From Salvelinus alpinus (lineage: Eukaryota; Chordata; Actinopteri; Salmoniformes; Salmonidae): a DNA stretch of 64,000 bases. Of this stretch, positions 58,261-64,000 are shown one piece after another; position 1 is the stretch's first letter; the number at the start of each line of letters is the position of its first letter. The notes under the pieces are model-generated. The model worked only from the letters and a program-made list of their open reading frames with translations. It ran no database searches and was not told the DNA's origin. Position numbers and translations under genes: made by a program. Location of the stretch: NCBI RefSeq assembly GCF_045679555.1, contig NC_092094.1:30540052-30604051 (forward strand), written 5' to 3'.

Positions 58261-60945
58261 GTCATCTACTGTTTTTATCTAGAGCTGCCGCTTTCAAGGT
58301 GCGGGACTCTAAACCGAAAGCTTACAAGAAATCCTGCAATGCCCTGCAACGAACCATCAAACAGGCAAAGCGTCAATACAGGGCTAAGAATGTGGCAGGG
58401 CTTGCAAACTATTACAGACTACAAAGGGAAGCACAGCCGCGAGCTGCCCAGTGACACGAGCCTACCAGACGAGCTAAATCACTTCTATGCTCGCTTCGAG
58501 GCAAGCAACACTGAGGCATGCATGAGAGTATCAGCTGTTCCGGACGACTGTGTGATCACGCTCTCCGGAGCTGACGTGAGTAAGACCTTTAAACAGGTCA
58601 ACATACACAAGGCTGCCGGGGCCAGACGGATTACCAGGACGTGTGCTCCGGGCATGTGCTGACCAACTGACAGGTGTCTTCACTGACATTTTCAACATGT
58701 TCCTGATTGAGTCTGTAATATCAACATGTTTCAAGCAGACCACCATAGTCCCTGTGCCCAAGAACACAAAGGCAACCTGCCTAAATGACTACAGACCCGT
58801 AGCACTCACGTCCGTAGCCATGAAGTGCTTTGAAAGGTTGGTAATGGCTCACATCAACACCATTATTCCAAAAACCCTAGACCCACTCCAATTTGCATAC
58901 CGCCCAAACAGATCCACAGATGATGCAATTTCTATTGCACTCCACACTGCCCTTTCCCACCTGGACAAAAGGAACACCTATGTGAGAATGCTATTCATTG
59001 ACTACAGCTCAGCGTTCAACACCATAGTACCCTCAAAGCTCATCACTAAACTAAGGATCCTGGGACTAAACACCTCCCTCTGCAATTGGATCCTGGACTT
59101 CTTGACGGGCCGTACCCAGGCGGTGAGGGTAGGTAGCAACACAGCTGCCACGCTGATCCTCAACACTGGAGCCCCCCAGGGGTGTGTGCTCAGCCCCCTC
59201 CTGTACTCCCTGATCACCCACGACTGCATGGCCAAGCACGACTCCAACACCATCATTAAGTTTGCAGACGACACAACAGTGGTAGGCCTGATCACCGACA
59301 ACGACGAGACAGCCTATAGGGAGGAGGTCAGAGACCTGTCAGAATAACAACCTATCCCTCAACGTAACCAAGACTAAGGAGATGATTATGGACTACAGGA
59401 AAAGGAGGACAAAGCATGCCCCCATTCTCATCGACAGGGCTGTGTTACGTTCCCCAGTTTCTGTGTTGTAGTTTGTATTTGAGTGTGTGTGTTTCAGGAG
59501 ATGGCTTCCTGAATTCTCCCCAAGCAGCTGATTGGAGCTGACCCCGCCCCTTCGTCAAGTTACAGCTGTATCCGATTAGACTCCTTCTGAAGCTATATAA
59601 AAGCCAGTGTTCTGTTCAGAAGAGAGATGATTGCTGAGAGAGGAGGCTGATGGCTGAGGGTGATATACTGTGTTGGTTGTTCTCAGAGGGAGATGATTAG
59701 TGTGTCCTGTATTGGTTGATTGGTTATGTATTTTGTGTGTCAATAGCACGCAGTGTTTTGATTATTGAAATTGTTTGGATAATTCTGTTTAATTTGTTCC
59801 CAGGGGGGAAGGGGAAGGCACCTAGGGAGTGCTTAGGCAAGAGGCCCGCGGGCATATACCCGTAGTATATCCACTGTCTAGGAACACTAGGTAAGATCTG
59901 GGCGGACCACCCCCTGTATTTTGGTTAGGTAAGTAGTGGGTAGGCAGGTAAGGTAGGAGAGGGGCTTTGATATTTACATTCTTTGCTTTGGTTCCATCCA
60001 GCCCCTTTTCCCCATATTACCGTGTGAAGGAATAAATTCCTAGTAAACGGTAATTCTCTGCCTTTTGTCATCCTTACTCGCACCTACAGTCCATACCTCT
60101 TTCACTTGACGGGGAGTTGAGTTGTAGCAGGGTGTTGCGTTCCCTCTTCTTAGAGGCGTGCGTAACAGGCTGTAGTGGAGCTGGTTGAGAGCTTCAAGTT
60201 CCTTGGTGTCCACATCAACAACAAACTAGAATGGTCCAAACACACCAAGACAGTTGTGAAGCGGGCACGACCATGTCTATTCCCCCTCAGGAAACTAAAA
60301 TGATTTGGCATGGGTCCTCAGATCCTCAAAAGGTAACATCGAGAGCATTCTGACTGGTTGCATCACTGCCTGGTACGGCAACTGCTCGGCCTCCAACCGC
60401 AAGGCACTACAGAAGGTGGTGCATACGGCCCAGTACATCACTGGGGATAAGCTGCCTGCCATCCAGGACCTCTATACCAGGCAGTGTCAGAGGAAGGCCC
60501 AAAAAATTGTCGCCACCCCAGTCATAGACTGTTCTCTCTACTACCGCATGGCAAGCGCTACCGGAGTGCCAAGTCTAGGACAAAAAGGCCTCTCAACAGT
60601 TTTTACCCATAAGACTCCATAAGACTATTTGCATTGTGTGCCCCCCCCCCCCCCAACCCCTCTTTTACACTACTGCTACTCTCTGTTCATCATATATGCA
60701 TAGTCACTTTAACTATACATTCATGTACATACTCCCTCAATCAGCCTGACTAACCGATGTCTGTATATAGCCTCGCTACTTTTATAGCCTCCCTACTGTA
60801 TATAGCCTGTCTTTTTACTGTTTTATTTCTTTACTTACCTATTGTTCACCTAATACCTTTTTTTTGCACTATTGGTTAGAGCCTGTAAACATTTCACTGT
60901 ACAACCACTGTTGTATTCACCGCACCTGACAAATAAACTTTGATT
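58261..60945 (+). mobile_element. Rex1-like LINE 3, with a solo LTR inside
   Basis: RT ORF pieces: ANYYRLQREAQPRAAQ (58400), [20 protein letters not shown] (58755), [16 protein letters not shown] (59000), [20 protein letters not shown] (59165), catalytic [14 protein letters not shown] (59255), then after the LTR FKFLGVHINNKLEWSKH (60190) to about 60640. The 3' UTR ends ACAAATAAACTTTGATTTG at 60930. A frameshift follows EEVRDL at 59335, with further stops, so it is inactive; its RT core is the best preserved LINE RT in the window. Confidence 0.9.
59443..60167 (+). mobile_element. solo LTR, 725 bp, target duplication GGCTG
   Basis: TGTTACGTTCCCCAGTTTC ... GAGGCGTGCGTAACA, flanked by GGCTG at 59438-59442 and 60168-60172. 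It splits the LINE between HAPILIDRAV and VELVESFKFL. Contains CTATATAAAAG (59593) and GAATAAATTCC (60030), typical LTR promoter and polyadenylation signals. Confidence 0.93.
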
Positions 60946-61053
60946 TGATTTTATGTGATTGAAATTCACTGTATACTACAAACAAAAGTTTTTTTGTGTG
61001 CCTGTCACGAATTTCCAATCATTTCAAAATAATCTGTGATACTGGGTTGATAG

Positions 61054-61162
61054 TCTACCCACTGGGCACACACTGGTTGAATCAACATTGTTTCCACATA
61101 GAAATTATGTTGAAACAACGTGGAATAGACGTTGATTTGATGTCTGTGCCCAGTGGGTAGTC
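61054..61162. mobile_element. palindromic MITE 1
   Basis: CTACCCACTGGGCACA at the left and TGTGCCCAGTGGGTAG at the right are exact inverse repeats; the inside is also nearly palindromic (TTGAATCAAC, AACAACGTGGAATAGACG). About 109 bp, no ORF. Confidence 0.85.
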
Positions 61163-61266
61163 CTACTGGCTGCTCAATGAGGAGAGTTTGCGCTGCTGGA
61201 AACACAACGTGCACAGTGTGTCCTTATGCCCGAGTTCTGCTTGCTGAGCACTGCTGTCCTATAGTA

Positions 61267-61467
61267 ACCCACTGGGCAAAAATTGATTCAAACAACGTTG
61301 TTTGCACGTAGTTTCAACAACCACAAAATATGTGATCACCTTGAACCAACGTGGAAAATGGAATGGATTTGAAAAAAGTAAGGGAATTTCGTCTAATTTC
61401 ACCCAACTTTTAAACTACATCCAATCAAAACTAGACATTGAAATGAAATATGTGCCCAGTGGGTAGC
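61267..61467. mobile_element. palindromic MITE 2, same termini
   Basis: AACCCACTGGGCAAAAATTG to ATGTGCCCAGTGGGT; about 200 bp, more diverged inside than MITE 1. Confidence 0.8.
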
Positions 61468-62046
61468 TAGATAGATAATACCAAGCCAGTGTGACAGCTA
61501 AAGCACATTTGTTGCTTTTGAAGTCTGATAAAATCTACATGATTCTGAACACTCAAGTCCTGACTTCGGCAGACAAGTTTCAAATTCTAGCCTACAGCAT
61601 AAACTAGTATAACTACCTAGCTGTGGAGGGCTCATTAGGACGTCTGACTAAACCGAATCCGTTCGTCCCCACTCAACTCGTATGCACCAGGCGTGTCCGT
61701 ATAGCCTCACCCGAGATAGAGATCCTGCCTGCATCCAGATGTTTCGTGTTTCTGTGACGCGCATCGCTCGTTGACATCGGGGAAGAAGAGCTGAAGTCCG
61801 GGTGGACGCAGTTCAGATAGACGGTGTTGGAATAAGGACATAACTTGTTGGCGCTTTGTTTGTCAAATTAACGTCTCAAATGAATCGATTTGAATGTCAA
61901 ATTATCGCATTTAACTAGGCTATTTAAATTCCTTGTCACTACTATCGAGTAACTTTTCATGCGGATTTGAGGCGCGCAAAGTGTGAACCGAAGGGGAACT
62001 TTCTTTCTGCCGAGGTGTTCACACACTCTCAACCAGCCGTGGGGGA
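61468..62046 (+). other. likely promoter and 5' UTR of the plus-strand gene
   Basis: No repeat found. CpG-containing around 61650-61800. It directly precedes the signal-peptide exon. Confidence 0.4.
61915..61930 (+). promoter_or_regulatory. possible TATA-like box of the plus-strand gene
   Basis: CTATTTAAATTC lies about 120 bp upstream of the ATG at 62047 in a non-repetitive stretch. A start site near 61950 would give a 5' UTR of about 95 nt. Position and sequence are the only support. Confidence 0.25.
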
Positions 62047-62137
62047 ATGGAGGTCCGCTGGCTGAAGACCCTGCTGTGTGTGTTGAGTGTGTGTTCGTCC
62101 CTTCGAGCCCACCCTATAGATCAAAACCATGAGAACG
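62047..62137 (+). CDS. first coding exon of an unidentified secreted or membrane protein gene
   Basis: ATG at 62047 in a GGGGAATGG context begins MEVRWLKTLLCVLSVCSSLR, a clean signal peptide, then AHPIDQNHEN and a phase-1 donor ACG/GTATGTG. It lies downstream of non-repetitive DNA (61640-62046) that could be promoter and 5' UTR. The rest of the gene is beyond the window. I do not recognise the product. It is divergently placed relative to the cdhr5-like gene. Confidence 0.6.
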
Positions 62138-62407
62138 GTATGTGTATACGATATTGACTCCCGCAAAACTGTTTCTCAGAACAATGGTTAGGTTGCACGG
62201 TGTATGTGTGCGTATGTGTGTAACATGATTTGATGATAAGATTAAAAGTATGTCTGCCAGGATCTGTTAGTCATTGTATCTCATTAATCAGTGACTGTGT
62301 TGAAATGTTAGACTACTTTTTGCATTAATTTAGGATCAGTTACATCATTGGAACATCGACACTGTGTGTAGACCGCACAGTCTCCCTCTCTCTACCTCTC
62401 TATCCAG

Positions 62408-62421
62408 ATCTGGCACCACAG
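62408..62421 (+). CDS. possible 14-nt second exon of the plus-strand gene
   Basis: A strong acceptor (CTCTCTCTACCTCTCTATCCAG region, 62386-62407) is followed by ATCTGGCACCACAG and GTATAA. Joining it to the phase-1 exon at 62137 gives DLAPQ in frame and leaves phase 0. The donor is weak, so it may be a chance arrangement. Confidence 0.3.
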
Positions 62422-62794
62422 GTATAAAAGTGATCTCATGACTTGGTCAGGTAAAACTCTGGGTCCTATCCGTAGGCTATGAAAAACAAGTATTATTTTA
62501 GATAGCTTCCCTTTTCATCCGTGCTATGACTATAGGGCAGGGGTTTTTCTTGTTGGGTTATGGGAATTGGAAACACTCCTGGCCTCAGGTGGATGAAACC
62601 CTTTCAAACTACCAGAAACCTTGTTATTATTCATTCTGAATCTGATATCAAAAGAGCCAGAGACAACCACTTCAATAGACAACATACACTACTCTGTAGT
62701 TTAGTGAACTACTTAGCAGGGCTGAATGTTATGCAAAGAATGGTTATAATGTCACATTAACTCTATACATACACACAATGTTAAGCAGTAGATT
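62422..62794. other. probable intron of the plus-strand gene
   Basis: No coding sequence or repeat recognised. Confidence 0.35.
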
Positions 62795-63380
62795 TGAAAA
62801 ATAGAGTATAAATCTGAAATATTGGCTGTATTCACAAGATCTTTGTCTTTAATTTGCTATACACCATGTATTTTTCAGAAATGTTTTATGATGAGTATTT
62901 CGGTATGTCACGTTGGTGTCTGTAATAATTCTGTCTGCTTTCGGTGCAATTTCTGATTGTAGCCGCAATGTAAACTATGATTTATACCTGAAATATGCAC
63001 ATTTTTCGAACAAAACATAGATTTATTGTATAACATGTTATAAGACTGTCATCTGATTAAGTTGTTTCTTGGTTTCTTTGGTTTGTTCTAGGTTAGTTTG
63101 GTTGATTTTGTGCATGCTACCTGTGCTGTGAAAAATGTCTGTGCTTTTTTCTATTTGTTGGTGAGCTAACATAAATATATATTGTGTTTTCCCTGTAAAA
63201 CATTTAAAAAATCGGACATGTTGGCTGGATTCACAAGATGTGTATCTTTCATTTGCTGTATTGGACGTGTTAATGTGTGAAAGTTAAATATTTCTAAAAA
63301 AATATTTTTTGAATTTCGCGCTCTGCCTTTTCAGTGGAATGTGGGAGGAGTTCCGCTAGCGGAACGGGGGGCGAGACAGG
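62795..63380. mobile_element. TTAA element, copy 4 (3' part only)
   Basis: Shares ATGTTGGCTGGATTCACAAGA, GAACAAAACATA and GAATTTCGCGCTCTGC blocks with the TTAA family. Ends at GACAGG before TTAA (63381-63384). The left part is missing. Confidence 0.6.
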
Positions 63381-63554
63381 TTAACCAAATTCGACACTCA
63401 TTGACCATCATAAAAAAAATCCTCGATTGGTGAGAGAAATAAATAAATAAAATGCCACCAGCTGGAGAAGACAGATTCGCTTCACCTCTTCCTCTCTGAT
63501 TTGGCCCACCAGAAGTTGATTCCCTGGCGCTCACTGTAGGAACTGATTGCCTGT

Positions 63555-64000
63555 AAAATCCATATATTTAATCAGTCTGTTGTCCCCACTTCCTTCAAGA
63601 TGTCCACCATTGTTCCTGTAGACAAGAAAGCTAAGGTAACTGAACTAAATGACTATCGCCCCATAGGACTCACTTCTGTCATCATGATGTGCTTTGAGAG
63701 GGTATTTTAGGACCATATCACCTCCACCTTAGCCAACAACCTAGACCCACTACAATTCGCATACCACCCCAACAGATCCAAGGATGAAGCAATCGTCATT
63801 GAACTGCACACTGCCCTATCCCACCTGGACAAGACCTATGTAGTGTTCATCACTAAGCTCGGCCCTAGGTCAGAACCCCTTCCTGTGCAACTAGGTCCTG
63901 AACTTCCTGATGGGCTGACCCCAAGTGGTGAAGGTGGTCAACAACACCTCCACCACGCTGATGCTCAACACGGGTGCCCCACAGGGGTGCATACTCAGCC
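63555..64000 (+). pseudogene. Rex1-like LINE reverse transcriptase fragment, runs off the window
   Basis: Reads as the [20 protein letters not shown] to PQGCILS region with several frame breaks (a stop follows CFERVF near 63706; the [16 protein letters not shown] block is deleted near 63840). The element continues beyond 64000. Confidence 0.8.

Overview
This window looks like salmonid nuclear DNA (Salmo, Oncorhynchus or Salvelinus type). The evidence is a split vertebrate gene with GT-AG introns, very long CA/GT microsatellites, and several Tc1/mariner families, including relatives of the salmonid elements behind Sleeping Beauty. L2-like and Rex1-like LINEs, Ty3/gypsy LTRs and PIF/Harbinger DNA are also present. 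There are no bacterial operons, CRISPR arrays or phage genes. Most long ORFs here belong to transposable elements (TEs) or are repeat artefacts.

Host genes. One gene can be read completely. It is a cadherin-related gene on the minus strand, with 16 coding exons between 35690 (ATG) and 2327 (stop) and matching splice phases throughout. It encodes 955 aa: signal peptide, four cadherin repeats, one membrane span and a 410-residue Pro/Ser/Thr-rich tail. It best resembles CDHR5 (mu-protocadherin), a brush-border intermicrovillar adhesion protein. A second gene begins near the right edge on the plus strand (first coding exon 62047..62137, signal peptide) and runs out of the window; I could not identify it.

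Layout. 1-2300: possible 5' end of another gene and a deleted Tc1. 2327-9236: coding exons 16 to 3, with CA/GT tracts in several introns and a Tc1 in intron 13. 9237-13221 (intron 2): an L2-like LINE on the minus strand, interrupted by a MITE that carries a 1.4-kb TTAA-flanked element. 13312-35605 (intron 1, 22 kb): a Sleeping Beauty-type Tc1 containing a solo LTR, then a many-layered nest. Its outermost shell is a hAT-type element with 8-bp target duplications at 16344 and 35247. Inside it lie (a) a TTAA element containing an apparently intact two-gene Harbinger, (b) a Tc1 containing a solo LTR, and (c) LINE 1 containing LINE 2, which contains a full-length chromodomain gypsy element and an ERV-like solo LTR. 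35820-36230: a tandem repeat just upstream of the first coding exon. 36880-43400: an L2-like LINE broken by two solo LTRs and a Tigger element, then a Tc1 fragment, a solo LTR and a LINE tail. 43504-45360: a Tc1 carrying a MITE. 46034-47600: an 18-bp minisatellite. 47757-48287: a very small LTR element (TRIM-like). 50466-52440: a gypsy 3' end, a 5S-like SINE and a 38-bp-type minisatellite. 57280-60945: a TTAA element next to a Rex1-like LINE that carries a 725-bp solo LTR. 61059-61466: two palindromic MITEs. 62800-64000: a TTAA element fragment and a LINE running off the end.

The main biological interest is the gene's persistence through heavy TE loading, the apparently intact Harbinger and gypsy elements, and a layered insertion record that can be ordered from target-site duplications.
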